Positions 33,977 to 46,344 of a stretch of DNA of 64,000 nt are shown here, in pieces. The position numbers and the translations under genes were made by a program. Position 1 is the stretch's first letter. Each line of letters starts with the position of its first letter. This DNA comes from Corythucha ciliata (Eukaryota; Arthropoda; Insecta; Hemiptera; Tingidae): positions 54,355,253 to 54,419,252 of the forward strand of contig CM075939.1 of assembly GCA_038030265.1 (NCBI GenBank), in the 5' to 3' direction. The notes beneath the pieces are model-generated. The model did no database searches and was not told the origin of the DNA. It saw nothing but the letters and a program-made list of their open reading frames with translations.

Positions 33977-35540
33977 GGGGCAATCCAGAAATTAAAACAT
34001 ATTTTAGCTTTTAGCCTCTTCTGCTGAATATTCCTGCAGACAGCAGCCACGCGATTGTGAGCCTTCAAGTACAAAGGAAGAGCCTTGACGCAGGTGGAAC
34101 TCGCCGGGAGAAATATACTGAAAGGACCAACGAGAACGTGAAACACTAATACTTGGGTACACTTTAAATCGAATACACGCCTCGCTGAGCTATCATTGGT
34201 GTCTCGTGGCCTTTTCCTCGCGTACGAGACGTGGAATTAACGAAAAAGAGTCAAATTTTTTCGAGAGTTACCGTTATGAGCCGATATTATATGGGACGCC
34301 AAGCACCCATCCGGCATCTCACAAGAATAAAACGCAGGTGAGCGATGCTTGGGGTCGAGTAATGTTTCAATTGGATTTGAGGATCGTCGTCATCGACGGT
34401 ATATTTCCATTCTATTCCATAACGCCACTCACATTGTACTGTGAAAAACGTAAGTGACGTTAAGTGCTCATGCCGTGAACAACAACAATGCCTCCTAAGC
34501 AAAAGCTTCGCTATACTTCACCTGAAGTTCCTATCATTCTGGACATAATACTATGTTCTTTGTTATAGAAGTGTGATTTTTGCTATTATTAAAGTGTCGT
34601 TACTCGTTAAAGAGTTCTTTAGACTTAAAATTCTAAGATAACTTGGAAACTCGCAAAAAAATTAATAATAACGCATTAATAAATAAAATAAACCCGGATT
34701 TATGAATCTGGAATTTAATGTGCGTCTACCGAAGAAGCTCTCTATTCTGCTGGGTCTGGACCCTTTTTATTTGCGTTTTGCTAGCTCTGCCTCATTCAAA
34801 ACAACCGTACTGCCATATCTGACGCACTATCGGCCACCCTAGTTGAAAAAAAACTCTCTATGTATACACAAAATCTTACCAGACAACATAGAAAAGCGCT
34901 TCCCTAATAGTTCCACAATGTTGACACCTCTTAATGGCTGATGTGTCAGGGAAATACCAGGATTTATGCCTATAGGCTGAGTAGGCAGCTGCCTAGGGGC
35001 CCCTGACCTCTTCCTAACTAAATAAAAAGTATAGAATGGTACGGTTTGAGTGGTAAGAAAGTTGTTGGGCGAAAGTACACCAAGAATGGAGTAAGAAATA
35101 CTTATTCGAAATATGACCTATCTCGTTTATGGAATTATGACCATAAATGTCTTGTATCGTTTATGGCGTTTATGTGGTTCATGGCCTATCTCGCTTTGCT
35201 TTCGAGTTACGATTTCTCAAATATTTTTTCAAAGAATTCGTATTTTTTTTGAAAACTTTTTTATTTTGTTTCTCAGCTATAAATGCACTTTTTTTTCTTT
35301 GCTGAACCAAATGCATTTTTTATATTGACAAAAAATTTCTTATTAGGCCAAAGCAATTACAATCTTCAAAGTGTTCACAAACACCGTTAAATAAGAATTT
35401 TTTGTTGGCTCATACAGTTAGGGAAAATCCATAAATTGTCCATTGAACAAAACAAATAATGTGTCTCTACAAATGACTTTGATGTTTGCCATACCACGAG
35501 ACAGCCCAACTAGCACAATTGGTCGCATTTAGGTTCATTT
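33977..35540. other. Unclassified non-coding
   Basis: No gene supported. Around 34960-35010 is a G/C-richer phrase (gcagctgcctaggggcccct) of the kind seen in dispersed repeats. Short open frames are chance. Confidence 0.5.
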
Positions 35541-35703
35541 GCGACATTCGACCTATTCTGCAATACTTCCGACGTCGGATTCTGGTAGTTTGGGTGGCTT
35601 AACTACATCTTGCCGCCTTCGACGTTTCCATATCGTCTGAACGACGGAATGTCGTTGTATTACAAATTTCCGACGTAAATTAGACATCAGAAAAGTATAG
35701 CAG

Positions 35704-36821
35704 TGTGGCGTCATTGTCACATTTTATAAACCACAGTTTTCACATGTCCACATCGACATTATCGGTCCCCTTCCCTCTTCGGACGATTTTAAATATTGTC
35801 TCACGTGTATTGATAGATTCACTCGTTGGCCCGAAGTCATCCCGTTAAAAGACATTCACGCTGAAACCGTTGCTCAGGCCTTTGTTTCAGGTTGGATTTC
35901 TCGTTTTGGCGTTCCGTCTCGATTGACAACCGACCGTGGCTCTCAATTCACGTCAAACCTTTTTCGAACCCTGTCTCAACGGTTTGGCATCGAACTCGCG
36001 CAAACAACGAGTTATCACCCTGCCTCTAATGGTCAAATCGAGCGACTTCATCGACAACTGAAGGCCGCCATTGCGTGTTACGCCAACCCTCTTTGGACTG
36101 AAACCCTTCCACTGATTTTGCTCGGCATTCGATCGGCTTTCAAAGAAGATCTTCAATCTACAGCCGCAGAACTTGTCTACGGAGAACCAGTACGCCTTCC
36201 GGGAGAATTTTTCTGTGACCGTTACTTGGACGGCTCGACTGGCGTATCTCACTTTCTGGACCGGCTACGTCGTCACTTCGTTAAATTACGCCCGATTCCA
36301 GCATCGCGTCATTCGAAGCCTGGCTCTTTCGTTTTCAAGGAACTCGCCCATTGTACGCACGCTTTTCTTCGCGACGATGCTCCCCGTCGACCCCTCCAGC
36401 CCCGCTACTCCGGACCCCATCCCATCCTCAGCCGGGACTTATTGAAGAAGACCATCACCCTTCGAATGGGAAGCAAAGCCTGCACAGTCTCGTTAGACCG
36501 GGTTAAACCGGCATACCTTGAATCACCACCCCTCGACACGAACACTCGAATCGACAGCTCGCTTCCGAGTCACCGCGTTCGTTTCTTAACGCCGGCCTCA
36601 TCGACTGCGTAGGGGGGTGATGTGGCGTCATTGTCACATTTTATAAACCACCACGAGAAAACAGATGGTAAAATAATAATAAATTACTTGGCACTTGGAA
36701 CTTGACGAGAAAAAGAAGTTTGTCCTTGTTTTTACATTTTCGTTACTTTTTTTATTTCATTCAATAAATTCCGTTCGTTTACCGTCCCGTCGTTCCTAAA
36801 CGGTTTCATTATAATTCCTAA
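35704..36821 (+). mobile_element. Mini Ty3/gypsy element: LTR start, integrase, 3' LTR
   Basis: Plus strand. The left end keeps only the first 31 bases of the LTR (35704-35734), then jumps into integrase. The 3' LTR is 36621-36821, begins with the same TGTGGCGTCATTGTC, carries AATAAA at about 36764-36769, and is preceded by a purine tract (AGGGGGGTGA). AGCAG flanks both ends (35699-35703, 36822-36826). Gag, protease, RT and RNase H are absent. Confidence 0.85.
35743..36612 (+). CDS. Gypsy integrase fragment, open frame
   Basis: Open frame without stops from the LTR junction to 36612; no real start codon at its head. Catalytic triad visible: HIDIIGP (D), [10 protein letters not shown] (D), [13 protein letters not shown] (E). 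Then [11 protein letters not shown] and the C-terminal region ending near [11 protein letters not shown]. The N-terminal zinc finger is deleted. Integrase alone could not sustain retrotransposition. Confidence 0.88.
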   Translation, partial: HVHIDIIGPLPSSDDFKYCLTCIDRFTRWPEVIPLKDIHAETVAQAFVSGWISRFGVPSRLTTDRGSQFTSNLFRTLSQRFGIELAQTTSYHPASNGQIERLHRQLKAAIACYANPLWTETLPLILLGIRSAFKEDLQSTAAELVYGEPVRLPGEFFCDRYLDGSTGVSHFLDRLRRHFVKLRPIPASRHSKPGSFVFKELAHCTHAFLRDDAPRRPLQPRYSGPHPILSRDLLKKTITLRMGSKACTVSLDRVKPAYLESPPLDTNTRIDSSLPSHRVRFLTPASSTA

Positions 36822-37292
36822 AGCAGTATATTCTGACGTCGTAGCGCTGTCAAATATTTGTACTGCATGGTTAACATAAAATTATGCCGTTGCTGCGATG
36901 TCGGGAATGTTTAGTACAGTTTTCCGACGTTATGTTTTCGTCATAACCATGTACTACAAGTTTATGACGTCGCTTTGAGGTCGCATCATTATAAACGTAA
37001 TCAACAATAGAGAGGTCGTAGCGTCGTCGTGAGAATGTACTCCAGAATTCTGACAATTTTTCTACCATAGGGTCAATCATTATAATTAAGGCGACCCGGA
37101 CGACGTTTCTCTGCCGTCGTATTCTTATGCGTGAAGTCGTTGACGTCCCCCAGACGTCATAATAACGATATATTTTCAGTCTATAAACAAGGAACTGAAT
37201 AACGTTTTTACGACGTCGGGGAATTAAAATTTTTGAAGACGTTTTTGGTTTTTATCAGTTAGTAGTTTGTGTCCGCCAGCAAGTCGCGCGCG

Positions 37293-37623
37293 ATGAAGCG
37301 GTTCAAGTCTTCCTCGTCGTACTACCGACGACTGAAGAAAATACTCGAAGAGAGATGATTCTGGAAGTAGTCGTGCTGAAAGTTTGATCGAAGATGTAGG
37401 ATCTGAAGTTGTGAATAATTCCAGTTTAGTCGATATTTCTCCATCAATGCGATCAATCAACTGCGATCAACAGCCCTCAGCAGTTCTCTCATGCTCCAGT
37501 AACCATGGCGATGCTGATGCCGATGCAGATGCCGATGCCGCCCGTGACACAGCCGATTTGCAATCGTCGACGCCCGCTCGAAGTCAGATATATCTTTGGC
37601 CTTCACGATACCATCGTGTGTGA
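37293..37623 (+). pseudogene. Possible coding relic, unknown protein
   Basis: ATG at 37293 opens MKRFKSSSSYYRRLKKILEE; a one-base shift near 37350 then continues as DDSGSSRAESLIEDVGSEV to about 37620. It contains a GATGCC/GATGCA hexanucleotide run (D-A repeat, about 37510-37541). The composition (basic start, then acidic Ser-rich) looks like real protein. I do not recognise the family; it resembles the N-terminal ends of transposon-encoded proteins in insects. Single-strand evidence only. Confidence 0.3.
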
Positions 37624-37780
37624 GCCAAGTTTTTGCAGGTCCACTATTCGAGTCTTTTTGAAGAAGTCTAACGTCATGCTTGGTTACTGGCCATTTCAGT
37701 TTGTTGCCTGTAACCCATTTACAGGGTACGAAACACAGCACTGGCACTCCAAAGTCAATGCAATCACTACACCGACTCAT
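37550..37780 (-). pseudogene. Possible N-terminal domain of a DUF4806-type protein
   Basis: The minus frame reads VPCKWVTGNKLKWPVTKHDV, then KTWLTHDGIVKAKDISDFERA. The spacing W....N.L.WP ... W.......K......F..A resembles the N-terminal module found with DUF4806 in many arthropod repeat-associated proteins (recalled pattern, not a search). It is followed by a His/Arg low-complexity part, the antisense of the hexanucleotide run. No downstream domain found nearby. Confidence 0.35.
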
Positions 37781-39175
37781 TCTTATCTCTCACTCAACGG
37801 TGGCTTTGGCGCCAAAACTATTATTTTTTTGTTTTCCTACTTCATCCGACCAGTTGTCGTGTTTCGTACAGAATTTTATAACTCACATACAAACTTGGTC
37901 TACTTCTCGACCTCTTGTCGAGAGTTGTACAGAATTGTGTTCCAAATCATAACCTGTGGTCGTGAATATTACAACTTCGTTACAAATAAATAACTTGAGG
38001 TCGTATCATATACACAGTTATTAACCAAATGCAACTCATGGTCGGGAGTATTATGTTTTTCGTACAAATATCCGACAACGCCATTTTAAAGAATTTTCTA
38101 TTTATTTATTTTTTTGGCAAATGACTCATTTGGACGTAATTATGATTTTCAAGTATCAAATTCTGCTTTAAATAGTAATCTATCACAAAACAGGTAGGTA
38201 CTTGACTAACCAGCGCAAGAAACTATATTTTTCAAGCACTTTTAAATTTCTCACCACTCATAAATTTGAATAATGAATTAATCTCACGGTGTTGTTTCAA
38301 GGGGGAACTCATTTCTAAGAGTTAAAATAAAATATCAGTCGATGAAATGATACTCGTTTGTGTTTTTGACGGAAAAGAATTGGACTGATAGCCCCAGATA
38401 TAACGTCGTGTATTTGGAATAAAGAAGGCCGCCCATGAGCATCATGTTGAGAGGCACCCCGCTCTTCGAGTGGCTTTCGTTGACCGCACACCAACAGTGT
38501 AATTATTTATAACACTTTGCGACTTGTAGTAGAAATATTGAACATGATACTGTAGTCAAGGCGACATTTGGTCTGAGGAGCTATAATCTTGTGTAATATC
38601 AGTTAGACTTTGAACAGAAAATCGTAGAAGTGTTGTAATACAGAAATCTGTTGTACAAATATACTACAACATCTTGTAGTATGATTGTATTACGGATATA
38701 GCAACTTCGTGCAACCAGTAGTCGCTGGGTGACGTCGTCACAACTCAAATGTATACCACCGCTTTGGTCGTATTTTGGTAGTGGCGAAGTCGATGTGAAG
38801 TCGCCTGATGACGTCGGGTCATGTTTCCCGACGTCGAGACGACTAAATTGTGCTAGTTGGGAGGCCTCTTGGGACGGAGAGGGTACTTGGTTGACTTGGT
38901 CCGTTACCTCCGGCCCGGGCCCGACCTTCCATGGGGGCCCAGATTTTGGAAACAAGGAAAAAAGGGAGAAGGGGGGGGGGTCATTTTCAATCTGCTGCCT
39001 AGGAGCTTCTTGTCCCTTAAATCCGGCCCTGGAAATAACTCACGTCGGTCCATTAGTATCTATATCGACTGCCTTTCTGACGTCTGTCGAGTACGTCTGA
39101 GAGAGCTTTTTCCGCACTCATCATGGGTATCTCTGCCGCGATTTGAGGTACCGTATGAGTGATGAAGTGTGCATC

Positions 39176-39280
39176 GGGCCTTAAAAAGCTGAGCTGGGGC
39201 TTCAACCAATCAGAGAGAGAACCGAGTCCACAGTTCGGAGCGCTCTGATTGGTTGAAACTCATCTTTTTACTTGTATGTG
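39176..39280. repeat. Short foldback element
   Basis: TTCAACCAATCAGAG (39201-39215) pairs with CTCTGATTGGTTGAA (39243-39257); weaker pairing extends outward to the AAAAAGC/CTTTTT blocks. MITE-like, no target duplication assigned. Confidence 0.55.
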
Positions 39281-39292
39281 AAGGCGGCTTAA

Positions 39293-39429
39293 AGGCCCGT
39301 TCACAAGCTCTGTGCAATGCGTCTGTGGAGTCCATGTAACCTATCAAAATGCTTCATTTTTCGAGGGAATAAATTTGTTTGATTGCATAATCTCCACAGA
39401 AGGCATACATAGAGCTTGTGAACGGACCT
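39293..39429. mobile_element. 137-bp MITE, family GGCCCGTTCAC, copy 1
   Basis: Ends AGGCCCGTTCACAAGCTC and GAGCTTGTGAACGGACCT, with TAA at 39290-39292 and 39430-39432. A TAA/TTA 3-bp duplication is typical of PIF/Harbinger. Confidence 0.8.
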
Positions 39430-39489
39430 TAAGAGATAAATTCTCTCATAATTATAATAATAGCTGTAGACAGAATCGCCTCCAGTCAG

Positions 39490-39660
39490 GCGCACTCCTG
39501 ATCTAGGAAGGGGCTCAGAGGGCTTGAGCTCGGTGGGTTCGAGTCCTGACAAGTTACGACTTGAAACGTGACGCTCTAAATCAGCCAAAGAACAGGCGTT
39601 CAACCTCACAATGACACAGGGCGTGAAAGTGGTAGCCGTCGCATGTAGCGATTTTAAGAC
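39490..39660. other. Possible tRNA-like SINE fragment
   Basis: GGGTTCGAGTCCT at 39535-39547 fits a Pol III B box, and 'ggggctcagaggg' 28 bases earlier is a poor A box. Too short and degenerate for a tRNA gene. Confidence 0.2.
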
Positions 39661-39759
39661 TCGAGCGAGCTATCACCAGTAACCGTTGAGACGAAGGGCG
39701 GGGGGGAGTCAATCAATTGGTAAGGTGGTGGCAGTCCAGCGGTCGTATTCGATGAGGGG

Positions 39760-40935
39760 AATGAATGACCAGTTCATCAAATTTAGGGGCGCGAATATTC
39801 AATTTGGCCATTTGTTTTTCGGTGCACAAAGTCAGATTAGGCATTTCAATGCCATGACTCGTCGGTTAAGCTATCTGCAAAGCGCAAATCACTTGTAGTT
39901 TAGCCATTTTCAAGGCGCGGGGGCTCAGTTACGTCAATTTCTGAAGCAATAATGATCCGTTGAGCCATTTGTGGATTGTAATTAGCCATTCAAGTTGTTT
40001 TATAGTCAATTGTAATCAGTTTATCAGTTCTTAGGGTGCGTATCACGGGTGGGGGGTTGATTAGTTCTTCAAGTGAGGGCGACCTATGTTTGGTGCGCAA
40101 ACGCCCAGTGATCCGTCAAATAGCCATATTTGGTCATTTTTCGGGTACAGATGGTCATTTTTAAAAGCCTCAATCATCATTAACACTGTCCGTAGCCTCT
40201 CTGTAGGGCGAGAACAATCAGTTTGGGAGCGTGAATAGCCGCAGTTTTGGTATTTTTGAAAGCTCAGTTTGGTCATTTTTGACACGCGAATTCTCGATTT
40301 TCCCACTTTCTGGACATAAATCATTCTGTTATTTAGGACTTTTCAAAGCGCGTATTGTCAGTTTAACCATTTATATGCCACATAGAGTCAGTTTGGCCAT
40401 TTTCAGGGCGTACGTGAATAGCCAGTTTGGCTATTTTAACCGCGCAAACGGTTGGCATGGTTATAACGAGTGTTATATTTTTAGGGAACGAACCCATCAT
40501 TTTAGTCAATTGTAAGCACTTGGTTTGGCCATTTTCAATGTGCAAATCGTTAGTTTACGTAACCAGTTTGTGGGCCCAAATAGCGCGTTTCTGGGAGCGA
40601 ATATTCCTTCAAGCCATTTATTGGGTGCGAACGGCCAGTTTGCCGTTTCTGCGGTGTAACTCGCCAGTATGGTCATTTATACAGAGTGATGATAGTCATT
40701 ATTATACTATTATGTATATTTTCAGTGCACGATTTGCCACTTTTGCCGTTTAGAGGCCCGAATGGTCAGTTCTGCCATTTGTTAAAAGCGGGGATCGCCA
40801 TCGGCGGGTTTGGCCATTTTCAGAGTGGAAATCGCCAGTTTGGCTATTTGTTGCTCGCGAATAATCAGTCTAGCCATTTCCAATTGTCAGTTTTGGTATT
40901 TTTAGAGCTCAAATAGTTCATCAAGCCATTAAGGC
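39760..40935 (+). repeat. F2 phrase-repeat array
   Basis: Phrase of about 35-50 bases, roughly 'gcgaatcgccagtttggcca' followed by 'ttttcagggc', repeated some two dozen times with drift. Starts after a unique flank and ends near 40935. Open frames across it are by-products of the repeat. Confidence 0.75.
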
Positions 40936-43120
40936 TAGAGGCAGTTCTTGGCTCGCGAATGGTCACGTGCGAAGTTCTTGCGGGCCTTTTTTTTTTTACA
41001 TTCCTTGACTGGACTAATTAATTTCACGTATTTTACCAACTGTGAAAAAGGACGCTTCTTTTAATCTTTTTTTCCATGCCGCGGGAGCTATAAAAAAAGA
41101 AGAAATTCCTCGAAAAACTTGAAGGGCGTGGACAAATCTCCAAGGCTTGAACACTCATTTCGGGTAGGGTGTTACAAAGAGAGAGATGTTGGAAAAGGAC
41201 GAGTAACCTCATCAAACATCCTCTTCGTCCACAACGTGTTCTTTAATTTTAAACTCTTGTGTTTTAAACCATACGTAGATATACACATTGTTCGGAGCGA
41301 TGCCCCCCTCCCCCCAACCGACGCAACCCTATGAGGCCACCGCTTCAACATTAATAGAAAAACAGGCACGATTAGGAGATGAAAGTTTAACGCGCTGGAA
41401 AATCTGTATATGCGGTTTTTAGGATTTCATGAACATAAGTAATGTAAGTGAGAGGTTCAAATTAGTGAAAACTTAATGGTCTACAACATTATTTTCACCT
41501 AAAGAAAAGTCAAAGAGTCCTTAATTTACATTTCAAAGAGGCCTCTCATCAGGAAAACGAGTGGGAACTTGGTATTGGTGGAAACAAAGAATAGAAGGCC
41601 GCGTTTTTACCAAATCAATATCTTATAAAAGAGGAAACGAGTTTTCAAAACAAATTCCTCTCCATCCGTTTCCTTAAATTTTACTTCATTGTTTTTTCCG
41701 TGAGATTGAAAGTTCAAAAAAATTAGTTATCGAAGCTAAAAGTGGAATATTTAAAGAGTCAGAGGACAATACAAATCTCAGGTATAGGAAATAACCTACG
41801 AGTAGGCATCTGTGAATACTTCATAGACTCAAATGGCGTCGAGAGGTTTGATATTTCAAACGTTTATAAATTTAAATCATGAAACCATTTATGATGGTGA
41901 TGAGGAGCAGGAGGCTTCGGAGGGGCGTTGAAGGCGAACAGAACTTTGCTGCTGGCTCAAATTGCTCTCCTTTTAACTTATTTCATTTCTAATTACGTTT
42001 GTACCTCTAATATTGAAGAACTGAAAATATACCATACCTCTTCCTTTAGTACCGTCAGTAACAAACTCAATAAGAACCCCCCCCCCCTCACATCAAACTT
42101 GAAAAGTTTCTAGTTATCTAATATGGCATTCATAATTAAACACGATTGAGCTGGTGATGGTGTCTTTAAAATGAAATAAGTAATTCGAGTAGGTAAATGA
42201 AAAGCAAAAGAACTAAAAAACGCGCGTGCTTATGAACTCAAGGTGGAAGAGAAAACTGTGCACGATCTTGAAACGACGCAATTTACTGCTGTTGAAATCC
42301 AGCCCCGACCACCCTGTCAAATCGTGTAGGTACGTGGCTACAAAAAATCCACCAATCACGATTGAGAAAACTATTGGATGCCAAGACAAGGTGCCCGTTC
42401 CCCACAAAAATTTTCACTTTCAATTCAAGTAAATATAAATTAAGAGGAATAGAAAATGTTACATTTTTTCGATTCATTTCCAATTTGTAAGGAAACAAAC
42501 TCGTTCTATTTTCTCCGTTCATCCCCTCTTTTTAATTTTACTTGTATTAATTAAATCGCGAGTTTGTCTTGGTATTGGAAACAAGCAGGAAAAGAGGGAG
42601 AGGTGAGTAGCGCATTACTCAATTAGTTCGTGCCATTGTGTCTCCAATCAGTTAGTTTGTTGCAGCAAAAACATTTTCGGGCGAAGAAAAAATTAGAAAA
42701 GTTGGAGGCCGAAGGGGTTTAGATTTCTGTTACCTTTTGTCTCAGGAAAATCACCCCTTCCCCCTACTTATCTCAATTCTGTGTTTCCACACAATTAAAA
42801 GTGCAAAAAAAATTGCTCACGAAGAGGAGCGAGGTAAGTCCGTCTCAGGGGCGGATCCATAGGGGGCGCCGCAATAGGAAAACCAAGCTTTACGGGAAAT
42901 TTCCTTAGAACGCGTACTTTTCGAGTTACAGGCAAAAAAAGTGGGGAAAAGGCACTTCTGATGGCGAAATTTAGGTAGAAAACTCATGAAAATTACTCAT
43001 TTTCTTTTAGCGAAAAAAAAGGTAGAGATTTTTTTTTGTGATTTTTGGGGAAAAAGAGTGCTCTTCAAAATCAGTGGTTAAACCAGCAAAATTGCGATTT
43101 TCAACATGCTAAAAATCATT
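40936..43120. other. Unclassified non-coding
   Basis: AT-rich, homopolymers at 40988-40997 (T) and about 42078-42088 (C). A frame at 41928-42113 looks signal-peptide-like but has no ATG. No gene supported. Confidence 0.45.
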
Positions 43121-43123
43121 AAA

Positions 43124-43261
43124 AGCCCGTTCACAAGCTCTATGTTTGCGTTGTGAGGAGTCTAAGCAACCAAACAAAAATGTATTCCCTCGAAAAATGA
43201 AGCATTTTGTTAGGTTGCATAGACATCTCACGACGAAAACATAGAGCTTGTAAACGGGGCT
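43124..43261. mobile_element. 138-bp MITE, family GGCCCGTTCAC, copy 2
   Basis: Same ends and interior as copy 1 (AGCCCGTTCACAAGCTC ... GAGCTTGTAAACGGGGCT, shared 'tccctcgaaaaatgaagc'). Target duplication no longer clear. Confidence 0.75.
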
Positions 43262-43327
43262 AGCCTCATGTAAGGCGGTCCTTTGAATGGAACTGAATGT
43301 GAAGGCTCACCGAAGCTTCAATAAAAG

Positions 43328-43800
43328 CAGGGGCGTAGCCAGCTCTTAATCTAGGGGTGGGCAGAAGATGTCGGATGTTCCGGAGACCCCAGCAAAAGAA
43401 CTGGTACTTCATTAAATCAGAAGTAGGAGCATTAAATCGTCAAGTTCTTCCCCGGAAAATTAGTTTTTCACAAAAAGGCTCGTAATCCACCAAAAATGTA
43501 CGATTTTTCGCCAAAGCGGCCCACACATGGAGATGTCACTGCAAAACTAGCGATTTTAGTCCGAAACTCTTCTGTTTCACTTTAAAAATGATTACTTTGC
43601 ACCAGAACCGACGATTTCCACCAAAATTTGATATTTTACTCCAAAATTGACAATGTCGCACTGTAAAAAAAGTTTTCCACAAAACGGATTATGTTTTTAT
43701 GCCAAAAAGGACGACGTCTGCTTTGAAAACCGGCGATTTCACCACAAAACTGACGAATTCATCCCAAATTTGACGATTTTATACAAAAACACATGATTTC
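43328..43800. repeat. Dispersed repeat end followed by F3 phrases
   Basis: 43328-43445 is the inverted counterpart of 17560-17695 ('gcaggggcgtagccagctct'). From about 43450 the phrase 'ccaaaattgacgatttcacc' recurs about every 30 bases (F3). Confidence 0.6.
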
Positions 43801-45050
43801 TAGCCATAGCTTTTTCTCAATTTTAGGTGCGAATTAGCGTCTTTTTTCTATTTTAGCTTCACCGCGTTTTGTCAATTGACAAAACATGAACAGCATTGAA
43901 TGGACAGTTTTTTCTGTGAATTAGCGCTTCTCCCCAATGCGCATTAGCGATTTTTTCCATTTTCGTAGTTAAATTGCACTTTTTATTCGTTTTAGAAGTG
44001 GACAAACATTTTTCCTAATTTCAGCCACTAATTAGCGCACTGTCTTCATTTTAGCATCTATAATTAGCGCTTACTTTTAATTTTAGAAGCGGATTAGCCA
44101 GGTATTCACATAAAGCGATTGATTAGCAATGTTTCTCAATTTTAGCCGTGAATTAGCACATTTTCTTTATTTTTGCGATGACTTTCCATTTAAACACTAA
44201 TTAGCGCTAGCGATACGTGTTCACATTTTTATCAACGAATTAGCATTTCAGTAGCCAATTAGCGCTTTTTCCGCGTTAACAGGAAATCATAACGCAATTT
44301 CTTCATCTTGGCAGCGCTGTTTCACAATTTAATCAGTGAACTTGTTAGCGAGATGTATTCACATTTAGCCGCGAATTAGCGTTTTTTCTCTATTTTAGCA
44401 GCTAATCAGCGATTTTTCTTAATTTTATCTTTGAATTAGCGCCTTTTCTCCATTTTATCAGCGACTTGACGATGTATACCAACATTATATCGACGAATTG
44501 GCGCTATTTTGTCAATTTCAGCCATGAATTTGCCTCCGGATAGTGTCGATTTTGACACAATTGGCAATTTTTCTCAATTTTGCTGATAAGTATTAGCGAT
44601 TTTTTCCGTTTTGCAGTGAATTATCACTTTCATTCATTTTAGGAGCGAATCAGTGATGTATTCACACAAATAGCAACAAATTAGCACTTTTTCTTAATTT
44701 TAGGCCTAAAAATAAGTGTATTTCCTCAATTTAAGCATCGAATTAGCAAATTAGCATTTAATTTTTATTTATTTCGAAAGCGAATGCGATTTTCTCAATT
44801 TATGCCGCGAATCAGCACTTTTAGGCGATGAATTAGTTTTTCCTTCATTTTACCCAATTAGAGTATTTTTTGTTTAGCAGAAAATTAGCGTTTTTTCCAC
44901 TATAGCAGCAAACTTGCGATATTTTTTAATTTGAGCAGTGAATTAGCGATTTTTATCAATTTTAGCTGCGAATTTGCACTGTTTCTCAGTTTTAGCAGCG
45001 ATGTATTCACGTGTAGCAATAATTTAGCACTTTTATTCAATTCCACGGTT
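43800..45050 (+). repeat. F1 phrase-repeat array, forward
   Basis: About 1.25 kb of forward F1 phrases (gcgaattagcgttttttctc type); no gene. Confidence 0.75.
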
Positions 45051-45300
45051 TTTGCGCATTCAAAAATCCAATTTCGTGGGATTGACTTCCTAGAAGGATA
45101 ATTTTGCGGGGTTGATTTTTTCAAAAGTTCAATTTCAGGGGATTCAAAAAAGTAGTTTTTATACAAAATTTCACGGTTTAACCTCAGAAATTAATATTTT
45201 ACCCCAAAATGGGTTATTTGATCATAAAATTGATTTGAATTATGCCACCCTTGCAAAATTATTTTTGTTGTTAGCAACAAAAATCCTCGAAATTTAGTTT
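45050..45300 (+). repeat. F3 phrases, second block
   Basis: Phrases such as 'caatttcgtgggattgactt' and 'caaaatttcacggtttaacc' recur about every 30-35 bases and border the F1 array on its other side. Confidence 0.55.
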
Positions 45301-45900
45301 TAATGTGAGCGCTGACGAAACAAAATGTGGTTATTCTGAAGGATTCATATTTCAGAACGTATCTAAAGGGGTGGGCAGCTGCCCCACTAAAGCTGCCTAC
45401 CCCTGCCCCACTCTGGCTACGCCCATGAGTAAAAGATATCGTTCCGGCAGCTGGCTGTCGAATAGAATGGATTTCACTACTAATGTACTAATCTCGGCGT
45501 TACTAGTTAATTAGGCATTATGTGCGGAAATGGCTAAATAAAAGTAGAGAGTAACCCTGATTGGTAATTTTTATTGAATATGAGCCAATTAACTAAAAAC
45601 GTCGAAATTTGTTGTAGTAAATGCACCCTATTTAACAGCCAGCTGATGCTGGGGCGACATTTTTTGATACTTTGGTGGGCAATCATAGTCAGTTCCAAAG
45701 TTGTATAGATACCAAGTTGCTTCACTCTTCTCTTATCATTGTACAAAACAGCGGTTTCAAGGAAAGTTCCGCGTTTTGCTCGCGCCAGAGGTCGCTACCT
45801 CTGACAGCGCGTCTATTAATGTAATCGTTACGGTGTAAAAATTAGGGAAAGTTGGTTTTATTTTCGCTATTATTACTCATTATAATCATTAAGTTTCTGT
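45300..45900. other. Unclassified, dispersed-repeat pieces
   Basis: Contains 'ttccggcagctggctgtcga' near 45439, matched near 50249 (ctccggcagctggcggtcgg), so part of a dispersed repeat. 'gccccactaaagctgcctac' and 'ggctacgccc' link it to the 17.6/43.3-kb repeat. Confidence 0.45.
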
Positions 45901-45913
45901 ATTTCACAGAAAT

Positions 45914-46018
45914 ATGACCTGCAGTGTTCCTCAGTGTACAACATGGGTACCATAATAACAGGAAATTACTGAGGGAGGAAAATAAAAGCAGCACCCCTCT
46001 CTTCAAAATACCAAAAGT
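45914..46018 (+). pseudogene. THAP-domain first-exon relic
   Basis: ATG at 45914 gives MTCSVPQC, then a one-base shift continues as NNRKLLREENKSS and TPLFKIPK, followed at once by a donor-like GTAAGG (46019-46024). THAP DNA-binding domains start M..C.v..C and reach a (F/H)K(F/I)PK motif where a first exon often ends. The second Cys/His pair would be in a later exon, not found. The frameshift makes a working gene unlikely. Confidence 0.4.
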
Positions 46019-46344
46019 AAGGTTTTTCAAACTTCTTGCCAGGAAACGTTGGAATTGTTGGTAATGCCAGTTTAAGCTTGAATCACGCTAAATAGTGACG
46101 AAAAGTGAAAATAGAGACGTGACAATTTTGTTCGGCAAAAATAAAAATGTTATTCTCACAATTTCTAGGGACCAATTTATACTAGACCGGCACTAAAATC
46201 CCTCAGTGATTTTTAAAACTTTTTTTAAATGCCAAGGCAATTTAACATGATTGTGTGAATTAAAAGTCACTGTGAGCTCATTTTCTGAAATACCACTTTA
46301 TCTATAAGCACGGCCTGTTACATCACTGTTAGATGGAGAGGAGA

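Larger units (their letters stand above)
35540..39075. repeat. F5 repeat field (GACGTCG phrases)
   Basis: Degenerate phrases built on 'gacgtcg', 'gtcgt' and 'gtattacaa' recur irregularly at about 35540-35700, 36830-37240, 37850-38100 and 38500-38860. Interrupted by the mini-gypsy element (35704-36821) and by two coding relics near 37.3-37.8 kb. Confidence 0.55.

Noticed and set aside
39535..39547. tRNA gene
   Set aside because: Only a B-box-like 13-mer; no acceptor or anticodon arm could be folded.
41928..42113. Signal-peptide-like frame (LLLAQIALLLTYFISNYV)
   Set aside because: It begins at TTG directly after an in-frame stop, with no ATG and no credible acceptor.
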